Below, in pieces: positions 1 to 6,895 of a DNA stretch of 64,000 nucleotides. Source of the stretch: an uncultured Lachnospiraceae bacterium. GTDB lineage: Bacteria > Bacillota > Clostridia > Lachnospirales > Lachnospiraceae. Every line of letters starts with the position of its first letter. Position 1 is the first letter of the stretch. Below the pieces are notes generated by a model. The model was not told the origin of the DNA and did not search any database. It saw nothing but the letters and a program-made list of their open reading frames with translations. The stretch spans positions 1 through 64,000 of the forward strand of contig CAJUEW010000011.1 in the NCBI GenBank assembly GCA_910585465.1, read 5' to 3'. Position numbers and translations under genes: made by a program.

Positions 1-90
1 GAACAGCGGCGATTGGAACAGCGGCAATCGGAACAGCGGCAATCGGAACAGCGGCAATCGGAACAGCGGCAATCGGAACAGCGGCGATTG
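1..90 (+). repeat. Six tandem 15-bp coding repeats
   Basis: Six head-to-tail copies of a 15-bp unit, GAACAGCGGCAATCG or GAACAGCGGCGATTG. The first and sixth copies carry the GATTG variant and the middle four are identical. Read from base 2 they encode five-residue units N-S-G-N-R and N-S-G-D-W. The near identity at DNA level suggests recent copy-number change by slippage or recombination. The array is cut by the window start, so its full length is unknown. Confidence 0.95.
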
Positions 91-454
91 GAACAAGTGC
101 AACTTTTCCAACGGGTGCTTCAACACCACAAGCCCGAAAATTTACCTGTTCAATAAGCCTTCTGAATGGACTTATGAAAATTGGCTGAATAGTGATGCCC
201 GCTATTTGCTGAACCAGATTCCGGGGGATGTACTTGAATACATTCGGCTTTCGGATATGACAGGTGAAGAAAAGGCAGCACACCCGGAAGCAGAAACAAC
301 AGGCGGCTATCTGAAAGTTTTGAATAATTCCGAATGTGCGGCTATTTGGTGGCGTGGACTTTCTGACCGTCAAAAGGCAATCATCACAGCAATTCCGAAT
401 TTCGACAAGGCTATTTTCAAAGAGATCACCGGGATTGATGTTGATGAAGATTAA
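2..454 (+). CDS. Pentapeptide-like repeat phage protein (5' end missing)
   Basis: The reading frame is open from the window edge to TAA at 454, so this is the C-terminal 150 residues of a longer protein. It opens with at least six five-residue repeats (NSGNR/NSGDW), then a bridge containing NKCNFSNGC, then about 100 non-repetitive residues rich in acidic and aromatic positions. Asn-Ser-Gly-Asn repeats of this kind occur in prophage proteins annotated as pentapeptide-repeat proteins, but the function is not known. The gene sits 14 bp before the helicase in the same direction, so it is probably the first visible gene of the early operon. An internal TTG at 206 is not the real start because the repeat frame runs through it. 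Confidence 0.75.
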   Translation, partial: NSGDWNSGNRNSGNRNSGNRNSGNRNSGDWNKCNFSNGCFNTTSPKIYLFNKPSEWTYENWLNSDARYLLNQIPGDVLEYIRLSDMTGEEKAAHPEAETTGGYLKVLNNSECAAIWWRGLSDRQKAIITAIPNFDKAIFKEITGIDVDED

Positions 455-468
455 GGGGGTGCTGATTT

Positions 469-1734
469 ATGCAGCTATTCCCTCACCAAAAGAAAGCCCT
501 TGACCTGACAGCCGGGAAAAATCAGGTTGCCTATTACCTTGACATGGGGCTGGGAAAAACATTTGTAGGCAGTGAAAAGGCTGTTTCATATCCGAATATG
601 ATTCTTGTCATTTGTCAGAAGTCAAAGGTTCAGGACTGGGTTGAACACTTCCGGGAGCATTACAACATTGGGGTGTTTGATCTGACAGACAAACGGCAGT
701 TTGAAGAATTTACCGGGACAGTCGGGAAGTTTGTGGGTGTAATCAACTATGATTTGGTGTTCAGAAGGTCATATTTTGCCAATATAAGCGGTTTTACAAT
801 GATGCTGGATGAAAGTTCCATTATCCAAAATGAAACGGCAAAACGGTCAAAATTCATCCTGAAAATGCACCCTGAAAATGTGATTCTTTTATCCGGCACA
901 CCCACAGCGGGGAAGTATGAAAAGCTATGGTCGCAGCTTCATCTTCTGGGCTGGGGAATAAAGAAGGAACTGTTTTATAAGCAGTATGTTGAAATGGAGT
1001 GGATAGAGGATTCAGAAAGCGGGTTCAGGATTCCGCATATCACCGGATATAAGAATGTTGACCGCCTGAAAATGAAGCTGGCAGACCACGGGGCGATCTT
1101 TATGAAGTCGGAAGAAGTGTTTGACCTTCCGCAGCAGATCATCACCCCGGTATATTCCAGAGCAACCAGAGAATACCGGAAGTTTATGCGTGATGAAATC
1201 ATCACCGTTGAGGGGCGGGAGTTCATAGGGGATACCATCCTTTCAAAACGAATATACGCCCGGATGATGTGCAGCTATCTGAACAAAGAGAGGATCGCAG
1301 CTTTCCGGGACTTGCTCCAGTCAACGGAAGATCGGGTTATTGTGTTCTATAACTTCAATGATGAATTGAACGCTTTACTGGATATTGCGATTGAGATAGA
1401 AAAACCAGTTTCTATTGTGAACGGGGAAAGAAAAGATTTGGATGCCTTTGAATCGGATGAAAATTCAATAACTTTTGTCCAGTATCAGGCGGGTGCTATG
1501 GGGCTGAATCTCCAAAAAGCAAACAAAATAATTTACTTTTCCCTGACAGACAGAAGTGAACTTTTTGAACAGTCAAAAAAGAGGATTCACCGGATCGGGC
1601 AGAAAAACGCTTGTTTCTATTATGTCATGATATGCCCCGGAACGGTGGAAGAAGATATCCTTCACACCTTGGAGCAAAGAAAGGATTACACTGATGAACT
1701 ATTCAAAGCGTATAACGAAAAATGCGATCCGTAA
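469..1734 (+). CDS. SNF2/DEAD-like superfamily 2 helicase of phage type
   Basis: 421 residues, about the usual size of minimal phage SNF2-like helicases. Motifs in order: a Q-like start (LFPHQKKAL), Walker A-like DMGLGKT near residue 25, motif II LDESS in place of DEAH near 106, motif III SGTPT near 145, a C-terminal RecA lobe with QAGAMGLNLQKA, and motif VI HRIGQKN near 380. These support an ATP-dependent dsDNA translocase used in phage replication or recombination. ATG at 469 has GGGGGTG upstream at good spacing. The 3' end overlaps the next gene by 41 bp, typical of this tightly packed operon. The family is clear; the specific substrate is not. Confidence 0.9.
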   Translation: MQLFPHQKKALDLTAGKNQVAYYLDMGLGKTFVGSEKAVSYPNMILVICQKSKVQDWVEHFREHYNIGVFDLTDKRQFEEFTGTVGKFVGVINYDLVFRRSYFANISGFTMMLDESSIIQNETAKRSKFILKMHPENVILLSGTPTAGKYEKLWSQLHLLGWGIKKELFYKQYVEMEWIEDSESGFRIPHITGYKNVDRLKMKLADHGAIFMKSEEVFDLPQQIITPVYSRATREYRKFMRDEIITVEGREFIGDTILSKRIYARMMCSYLNKERIAAFRDLLQSTEDRVIVFYNFNDELNALLDIAIEIEKPVSIVNGERKDLDAFESDENSITFVQYQAGAMGLNLQKANKIIYFSLTDRSELFEQSKKRIHRIGQKNACFYYVMICPGTVEEDILHTLEQRKDYTDELFKAYNEKCDP

Positions 1735-2380
1735 AAGGCTTTTGATTTCATGGGTGATTGTCGGCTTAACATTCCTTGTTATCGGCTTTGGAAGCGGCTG
1801 GGGGTGTAAGGCGGTACTTACTGACAGACATCCGGATAAAGAACCGGAAGCGGCAGCACCCGGAAAAGAAACCCTGATATATGGGCGGTATGACGGGATA
1901 ATTTTTGAAGGTGAAGTTCCTGAACTGAAAAGCGGTGAAGAATTTGTCCCGCTGGATGTTCCAATCAGTGAAGATTTGCAAGAGTTTATTTTCTATCTGT
2001 CGGAAGGGTATGAAATTGACTTCACCTTTGTAATGGCATTGATCCAGCAGGAAAGCAGTTTCCGGTCTGATGTGATAAGTGAAAGCAGTGATTACGGGCT
2101 GATGCAGGTCAATGAAAAGAACCGTGCTTTGATAACTGAAACCCTTGGGGTGACAGATTTCCTTGAACCTTATAACAACGTGCGTTCAGGAATGTTCATC
2201 CTTCGGAAGCTGTTTGAAAAGTATGAAACCCCTGAAAAGGTTCTTATGGCTTACAACTTAGGGGAATCCGGGGCTGCCCGGTTATGGGGAAATGGAATTT
2301 TTGAAATTAACTATTCAAAAAGCGTTTTCCAGTATCAACAAAAATTCAATGAGGAAATCGAAAGGAGAAAAGAAGAATGA
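1694..2380 (+). CDS. Membrane-anchored SLT-type lytic transglycosylase
   Basis: 228 residues. The N-terminus is a positively charged segment followed by one membrane span (about residues 16-36, ISWVIVGLTFLVIGF), then a linker and an SLT domain from about residue 100. The catalytic glutamate is expected at E120 in LIQQESSFRS, followed by the family motif SDYGLMQVN and later AYNLGESGA. Such enzymes cleave the glycan strand of peptidoglycan outside the membrane. The ATG at 1694 lies inside the helicase 3' end with AAAGGA upstream. It is odd that a wall-cleaving enzyme sits in the replication module, far from the tail and lysis genes where phage transglycosylases usually lie. Confidence 0.8.
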   Translation: MNYSKRITKNAIRKRLLISWVIVGLTFLVIGFGSGWGCKAVLTDRHPDKEPEAAAPGKETLIYGRYDGIIFEGEVPELKSGEEFVPLDVPISEDLQEFIFYLSEGYEIDFTFVMALIQQESSFRSDVISESSDYGLMQVNEKNRALITETLGVTDFLEPYNNVRSGMFILRKLFEKYETPEKVLMAYNLGESGAARLWGNGIFEINYSKSVFQYQQKFNEEIERRKEE

Positions 2381-2835
2381 TGAAGTGTAGACAGATTACC
2401 AGAGGGGAAGTGTTCCCTACTTGCGGGCAGGACATTTGTTGTTTCTATTGTGACCGGAAGGATTTATGTGAAGAAGCGTGTGGGGACGCAAAGGACGGAG
2501 TGGCGCAGAAATGCCAGGATGCCTTTTCAGAGGAAACCGCCCTTATCAGCATGAAGAAGGATGCCGCCGCAGTTATCAAGGCGATTGCCGATCTCACGAT
2601 CCAGAAGAAAAAGATCGAGGAGCAGGAAAAGGAAATGCGGGCGCAGCTTATCAAGGCTATGGAGCAGTACGGGGTGAAGAAATTTGAAAGTGGCAGCGTA
2701 ACCTTCACCTATGTTGCCCCCACGGTCAGGAACAGCATTGACAGCGTAAAGCTGAAAAAGGAACAGCCGGATGTTGCTGCAAAGTACACGAAAACTTCCA
2801 ATGTTTCTGCTTCCGTCAAGATTGAAGTGAAATAA
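2377..2835 (+). CDS. Unknown phage protein with Cys-rich N-terminus and coiled coil
   Basis: 152 residues, start ATG overlapping the previous stop. The first 40 residues contain a dense cysteine cluster (CGQDICCFYC, then CEEAC), suggesting metal binding. Residues about 60-95 are Lys/Glu-rich and likely coiled coil. The C-terminal part (GVKKFESGSVTFTYVAPT..., SVKLKKEQP) resembles small domains seen beside recombination genes in Firmicutes phages. I cannot name a family. The position, between a helicase and nucleases, suggests a replication or recombination accessory role. Confidence 0.7.
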   Translation: MMKCRQITRGEVFPTCGQDICCFYCDRKDLCEEACGDAKDGVAQKCQDAFSEETALISMKKDAAAVIKAIADLTIQKKKIEEQEKEMRAQLIKAMEQYGVKKFESGSVTFTYVAPTVRNSIDSVKLKKEQPDVAAKYTKTSNVSASVKIEVK

Positions 2836-2836
2836 C

Positions 2837-3184
2837 TTGTCAAGGGAAAGCTGGAAAACGATTGACAGCCACCCATCCTATGAAGTTAGCACAATGGGGA
2901 AGGTTAGGAATATTTCTACCCGGAAATTATTGCAGCCTTATGATGACGGAAAAGGTTATTTGCGGGTGAAGTTAGACGGCGAAAATTGTAGATTGCATAT
3001 CCTTGTTGCAATAGCCCATGTTCCAAATCCTGATCCGGCTAATAAAACAGTTGTCAATCACAAGAAAGGTAAAAAGCATGATTGCCGTGCTTCTCAATTA
3101 GAATGGGTGACACAACAAGAAAATGTTCAACACGCTTGGGATATAGGGCTTCGCAAGCGTAAGAAAGGAAAGGTGATGTTATGA
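2837..3184 (+). CDS. Free-standing HNH homing endonuclease (NUMOD4/HNH)
   Basis: 115 residues. It begins with a NUMOD4-like segment (ESWKTIDSHPSYEVSTMGKVRN) and ends with an HNH_3-like core: His at HILVAIAH, then VVNHKKGKKHDCR and the conserved SQLEWVTQQENVQHA. This architecture is typical of mobile HNH endonucleases that insert between phage genes. The start is TTG at 2837, one base after the upstream stop, with only a weak ribosome site. Its bases are more AT-rich than the flanking genes, consistent with later insertion. It carries no intron or intein signs. Confidence 0.85.
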   Translation: MSRESWKTIDSHPSYEVSTMGKVRNISTRKLLQPYDDGKGYLRVKLDGENCRLHILVAIAHVPNPDPANKTVVNHKKGKKHDCRASQLEWVTQQENVQHAWDIGLRKRKKGKVML

Positions 3185-3435
3185 AAAAGAAAGCGTTGAC
3201 CGTGGGTGAATTGAGAAAAGCCCTTGAAGGTGCGCCGGATAATCTGGAAGTGCGGCTTTCCAGCGATACCGGAGTGGATCAGGGAATGGGCGAGATCATC
3301 ATTGAGAGTGCAAGGCGGGTGAAATATGGCCTTCCTGAAGGAAAGCACTTTGAAGATGGTTCAACGGGTGTTGACTACTTTGATATTTATGCCAACGATA
3401 CCGGGGAATGGGACGGTGAAGAAGATGAAGAATAA
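3181..3435 (+). CDS. Small acidic phage protein, function unknown
   Basis: 84 residues, ATG overlapping the stop of the HNH gene, with AAAGGAAAGG upstream. The sequence starts LTVGELRKALEGAPDNLEVRLSSDTG, a pattern common in small phage proteins from Clostridia, and has a strongly acidic tail (GEWDGEEDEE). No catalytic motif is visible. It lies in the early operon and overlaps the next gene by 11 bp. Confidence 0.7.
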   Translation: MKKKALTVGELRKALEGAPDNLEVRLSSDTGVDQGMGEIIIESARRVKYGLPEGKHFEDGSTGVDYFDIYANDTGEWDGEEDEE

Positions 3436-3880
3436 AAAGATTGTTCATCTTCCGGTTGAACAGTATTTAAACGACAAAGAACACGCTGCCTACATGGAAG
3501 ATTTTACCCCGATTGTGAATGACCTGATTGATAAATTAGTCGGCATAGCTGACAAGCATAATGTTGACCGGGACAATGCAATTAAACATTTTTCCGTTAT
3601 CTTCGGGACAATGACAGAAATCAGCACATTTCAGGACTATGGAGAAGCGGAAGCCCCGGATGGACACCTTGAATGTTCGGTATCTGGTGATGCTGACATA
3701 CAGTGTTCAATGTGTGGGGAACAGTACACGGCTGATGAAGTGAAGGAAGCCGCTGAAATGGGAGAACCTTTCCAGTTCTATGACGGAAAATTTCTTTGCC
3801 CGGATTGCTATGATCCATATAGCCGCCGTCCTCTGGAAGAACAGTTTGAAACAGCTTTGAGCATGGGGGAAGGTGAGTAA
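3425..3880 (+). CDS. Unknown phage protein with C-terminal zinc-ribbon-like cysteines
   Basis: 151 residues if translation starts at ATG 3425. The open frame extends upstream to 3326, but that part would lie wholly inside the previous gene, so the later start is preferred; GGTGAAGAAG precedes it. The C-terminal third has two Cys pairs, CSMC and CPDC, about 36 residues apart, suggesting one zinc-binding site. The N-terminal part is alpha-helical in character with no recognised motif. It ends directly before the VRR-NUC gene. Confidence 0.7.
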   Translation: MKNKKIVHLPVEQYLNDKEHAAYMEDFTPIVNDLIDKLVGIADKHNVDRDNAIKHFSVIFGTMTEISTFQDYGEAEAPDGHLECSVSGDADIQCSMCGEQYTADEVKEAAEMGEPFQFYDGKFLCPDCYDPYSRRPLEEQFETALSMGEGE

Positions 3881-4294
3881 ATGGCAGATGAAAAACTGTT
3901 TGAAAACCGGATCAAGAAACATTTTCATTCCGTTGGCATATACCCCGCTGGTTATCCTTCTGACCGTATGGATGCCCCTATGGTGGGGTGGTACACAAAG
4001 ATTTGGGGCGGCGGCTTCCAGAAGTCCGGTATACCTGACCTTATATGTTGTGTGAATGGGGTGATGCTGGCGGTTGAAGTAAAGGCTTCCAGCGGCAGAC
4101 CGTCCGAACTGCAAAAGCTGAATATCGGCAGGATCAATAAATCTGGCGGGATCGGGGTTTTCCTTTACCCGGAAGGGTTTGAACAGTTCAAAGAACTTTT
4201 GAAGGGGGTGATAAATTGCAGTATTCACATTCAAGAATTGATTGCTTTGAAAAATGCAAATTCAAGTACAAAATGCGATATTTGGACGGAATAA
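3881..4294 (+). CDS. VRR-NUC domain nuclease
   Basis: 137 residues. The ATG follows the previous stop without a gap. The core nuclease signature is visible: SGIPDLICCVNGVMLAVEVK, giving the Asp and Glu-x-Lys of the PD-(D/E)XK fold, preceded by an RIKKHF helix and a Trp/Gly-rich loop. VRR-NUC proteins are phage nucleases related to Holliday-junction resolvases. The last 26 residues overlap the next gene by 79 bp in another frame and are probably unstructured. It forms part of a recombination cassette with the Cas4-Sak4 fusion and the DUF669 protein. Confidence 0.85.
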   Translation: MADEKLFENRIKKHFHSVGIYPAGYPSDRMDAPMVGWYTKIWGGGFQKSGIPDLICCVNGVMLAVEVKASSGRPSELQKLNIGRINKSGGIGVFLYPEGFEQFKELLKGVINCSIHIQELIALKNANSSTKCDIWTE

Positions 4295-6030
4295 CCACCA
4301 ATTCCCCCATAGAACCGGATAACCCCCTGATCGTTGGGCAAGCGGTTCATACCGGGATTGAAAAAAGCCTTGCGGATGCCGTTCAGGAATATTATTTCAG
4401 CTATCCGATCATCACGGATGAACATATCAACGAGGTCATGAAGCTGGAAACGGTGATCCCGCTGGCAAGAGCGGCAATTCCCCGGACGGACAACGATCCG
4501 CTTTACCCGGACGGTGTTGAAGGGCGGTTTGAGGTTGAAATATCCAACAAGGATTTCCATGGGTTCATTGATTACCTTTTCCCTTTGTACCCTTCCGGGG
4601 ATGGAATACAGTGGTTTGATATTTACGATTTCAAGTATTCAAACAATGTATCAGGTTACAAGCAGTCGGCGCAGCTTCACCTATACAAGTATTTCTTTGA
4701 AAGGGACAATCCCGGAAAGAAGATCAGGAATTTATATCTGGTTTTTGTTCCAAAGGTATCAATCCGGCAGAAGAAAACGGAGAGTTTGCAGGACTTCCGG
4801 GAACGGCTGAAAGAGGAACTTTCAAAGGTGGAAGTCAAAACTGTTCAAATTAAGTTCAGCATGGAAAAAGTGCTTGAATTTCTGTTTGGGGTAAAGGCGG
4901 CGAATGAGGAAACAGAGTTCCCGCAGGAAACAAGTTACTTATGTAGGTATTGCGAATATCAAGAATATTGCGAGAAAGGATGGGACTATTTTATGAAGTT
5001 ACCTGAAAACAAGAGAAGGACTATTGATGCAGTTACAAAGCGTGTGATCTGGATTTACGGTGTGCCGTTTTGCGGCAAGACCACCTTTGCCAATGACTTC
5101 CCTGATCCGCTGATGCTGAACACGGACGGCAATATCAAGTTCGTAAATGCGCCCTATATCCACATTAAGGATGATGTGCGTGTAGAGGGGCGGCAGACGA
5201 AAAGGACGCTGGCATGGGAAGTGTTCAAAGATACCGTTGTGGAACTGGAAAAGAAGGACAACACCTTTAAGACCATTGTGGTTGACCTTCTGGAAGATTT
5301 GTATGAGCATTGTCGGCTTTATATGTACCAGCAGATGGGGATCACCCATGAATCAGACGATTCCTTCCGGGCATGGGATAAGGTGCGGGGAGAGTTCCTG
5401 AACACGCTGAAAAAGCTGATGAACCTTGACTATGAAAACATCATCCTGATTTCCCATGAGGACACCACAAAGGACATTACCAGAAAGGGCGGCGATAAGA
5501 TCACGGCGATCAAGCCGAACTTGCAGAATAAGGTTGCCAACAAGGTCGCCGGGATGGTGGATGTGGTTGCCCGGATCGTGACTGATGATGAAGTAAGGAC
5601 TTTCAATTTCAAGTCCAATGAAGTGATCTTCGGCGGCGGACGGTTGCGTGTCAACACAAAGGATATTCCCCTTGATGTGGATGCCCTCTTTGCCGTATAT
5701 GATGAAGCCAACGCAAACGCAGCAGCCGGGAAGAAAGCAGCCCCAGCCCCTACTATCGTAAAGAGCGGAAGAAGCGGCAGAAAGAAAGCGGACACCCCCG
5801 CCACGGACGCAGATAACCCGCAGGACAGTCCCAAAGAGGAACAGCCGATAAATAGCACCCCTGAACCGGGCGCAGAGGACAAAGGGGAAAACCCCACTGA
5901 CAAGTTCATGGATATTCCTGACGAGGAAGGAGGAGAAACCCCGGCTATGAACCCGCCTGAACAGCCTGAACCTACCGGACAGCCGCAGCAGGAAGAAAAG
6001 CCCCGCCGCAGACGCAAGGCGAGAGATTAA
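4216..6030 (+). CDS. Cas4/RecB-like nuclease fused to Sak4-like P-loop ATPase
   Basis: 604 residues in two enzyme domains. Residues 1-265 form a PD-(D/E)XK nuclease of Cas4/RecB type: SRIDCFEKCKFKYKMRYL at the start, GQAVHTGIE, a DIYDFKYS active-site strand near 140, and a C-terminal cysteine trio CRYCEYQEYC that with an N-terminal Cys could hold a 4Fe-4S cluster. Residues about 270-480 form a RecA-like ATPase (AAA_24/Sak4): VIWIYGVPFCGKTTFANDF Walker A, TIVVDLLEDLY Walker B, and ILISHED. The last 110 residues are Pro/Ala/Glu-rich and end in a basic RRRRKARD. TTG at 4216 has AAGGGGGTG five bases upstream. The two activities are usually separate phage genes; no frame break was seen between them here. 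Confidence 0.85.
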   Translation: MQYSHSRIDCFEKCKFKYKMRYLDGITTNSPIEPDNPLIVGQAVHTGIEKSLADAVQEYYFSYPIITDEHINEVMKLETVIPLARAAIPRTDNDPLYPDGVEGRFEVEISNKDFHGFIDYLFPLYPSGDGIQWFDIYDFKYSNNVSGYKQSAQLHLYKYFFERDNPGKKIRNLYLVFVPKVSIRQKKTESLQDFRERLKEELSKVEVKTVQIKFSMEKVLEFLFGVKAANEETEFPQETSYLCRYCEYQEYCEKGWDYFMKLPENKRRTIDAVTKRVIWIYGVPFCGKTTFANDFPDPLMLNTDGNIKFVNAPYIHIKDDVRVEGRQTKRTLAWEVFKDTVVELEKKDNTFKTIVVDLLEDLYEHCRLYMYQQMGITHESDDSFRAWDKVRGEFLNTLKKLMNLDYENIILISHEDTTKDITRKGGDKITAIKPNLQNKVANKVAGMVDVVARIVTDDEVRTFNFKSNEVIFGGGRLRVNTKDIPLDVDALFAVYDEANANAAAGKKAAPAPTIVKSGRSGRKKADTPATDADNPQDSPKEEQPINSTPEPGAEDKGENPTDKFMDIPDEEGGETPAMNPPEQPEPTGQPQQEEKPRRRRKARD

Positions 6031-6050
6031 AAGAAAGGAAGGTGTAAAGG

Positions 6051-6311
6051 ATGATGAATTTGTTTGGTATTCCCGTTCCTGATGATGTTGCAGCCGCTTT
6101 TCTTGCGGCTACAAGCAAGAGGGTAGAGGAAGCAAAGAAATCCTATAAGCCGGGTGATCCGTTCGGGAAGAATGAAGCCCCGGACACGGAAAGCAAGGCA
6201 AAGAAATCCGCTGGAACGGCGAAAAAGTTTTTTGATGCGTACATGGCGGAAGGATTCAGCCGGGAAGAAGCCCTTGAACTGACAAAGGGAAATCTGAACA
6301 CAAAATTTTAA
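6051..6311 (+). CDS. Small unknown phage protein
   Basis: 86 residues, two adjacent ATG codons at 6051 with AAGGAAGG upstream. It has a Lys/Ala/Glu-rich central stretch and a C-terminal helix FFDAYMAEGFSREEALELTK that resembles short helical tails found in phage recombination-associated proteins. It sits between the Cas4-Sak4 fusion and the DUF669 gene, so a recombination accessory role is likely by position only. Confidence 0.65.
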   Translation: MMNLFGIPVPDDVAAAFLAATSKRVEEAKKSYKPGDPFGKNEAPDTESKAKKSAGTAKKFFDAYMAEGFSREEALELTKGNLNTKF

Positions 6312-6336
6312 GAAAGGTTAAAAAGGTGGTTTTACT

Positions 6337-6816
6337 ATGAACGGAAACATTTGGAATAAGTTTGACAGAGAGATCGACACGGAAGGTCTTGCAAAGGATG
6401 TTGAGGAAGCAGCAGCCAACGGCGGCGGGAATTTCAAGGAAGTTCCCCATGATACCTATGAGGTGGAGATCAACAAGCTGGAAATGACAATCAGCAAAAA
6501 GGGCGATCCTATGTTGTCTTGCTGGATGAAGATTCTTGACGGCGAGTACAAGGGCAGTCTGATCTTTATGAATCAGGTGGTCACGCAGGGCTTCCAGATT
6601 CATATTGCTAATGAGTTCTTGCGTTCCCTTATATCGGAAGTTGAAGATGCTGAAAAGCCGGATGTGATCTTCAAGACTTACAATCAGTACAATGGGATGG
6701 TTATGGATGTGATGGAACTTATTGACGGCAACTTTGAATATCTGCTTGACTACGGGGAGAACAGCAAGGGTTACAACACGTTTGAGATCAAGGAAGTTTA
6801 CATTCTGGAAGGTTAA
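6337..6816 (+). CDS. DUF669-like phage ssDNA-binding protein
   Basis: 159 residues. Features of DUF669 are visible: an acidic N-terminus, the strand pattern VPHDTYEVEINKLEMTISKKG followed by MLSCWMKILDGEYKGSLIF, and a later FEIKEVYIL end. DUF669 proteins pair with Sak4-type ATPases in many Firmicutes phages and are thought to act as single-strand DNA-binding proteins. Its place two genes after the Sak4-like domain fits. ATG at 6337 is preceded by AAAGGTTAAAAAGGTGG. Confidence 0.75.
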   Translation: MNGNIWNKFDREIDTEGLAKDVEEAAANGGGNFKEVPHDTYEVEINKLEMTISKKGDPMLSCWMKILDGEYKGSLIFMNQVVTQGFQIHIANEFLRSLISEVEDAEKPDVIFKTYNQYNGMVMDVMELIDGNFEYLLDYGENSKGYNTFEIKEVYILEG

Positions 6817-6835
6817 GCGGCAGCAGGATCAGGGG

Positions 6836-6866
6836 GAATCCGGGAAAAATTTCTTTCCCCGGATTC
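6836..6866 (+). terminator. Inverted repeat between DUF669 and polymerase genes
   Basis: A perfect 9-bp stem, GAATCCGGG (6836-6844) with CCCGGATTC (6858-6866), and a 13-base loop. It is followed by TTTCCC rather than a clear T-run. It could be a weak terminator or an RNA-processing site separating recombination from replication genes. Confidence 0.45.
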
Positions 6867-6895
6867 TTTCCCATAAAGGAAAGGGGCATTGAAAA

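Noticed and set aside
1..90. Possible CRISPR array
   Set aside because: The repeats have no spacers between them, are 15 bp and in a coding frame.
4216..5010. Cas4-like domain as part of a CRISPR system
   Set aside because: No cas1, cas2 or array is near. The context is phage recombination, fused to a Sak4-like ATPase.
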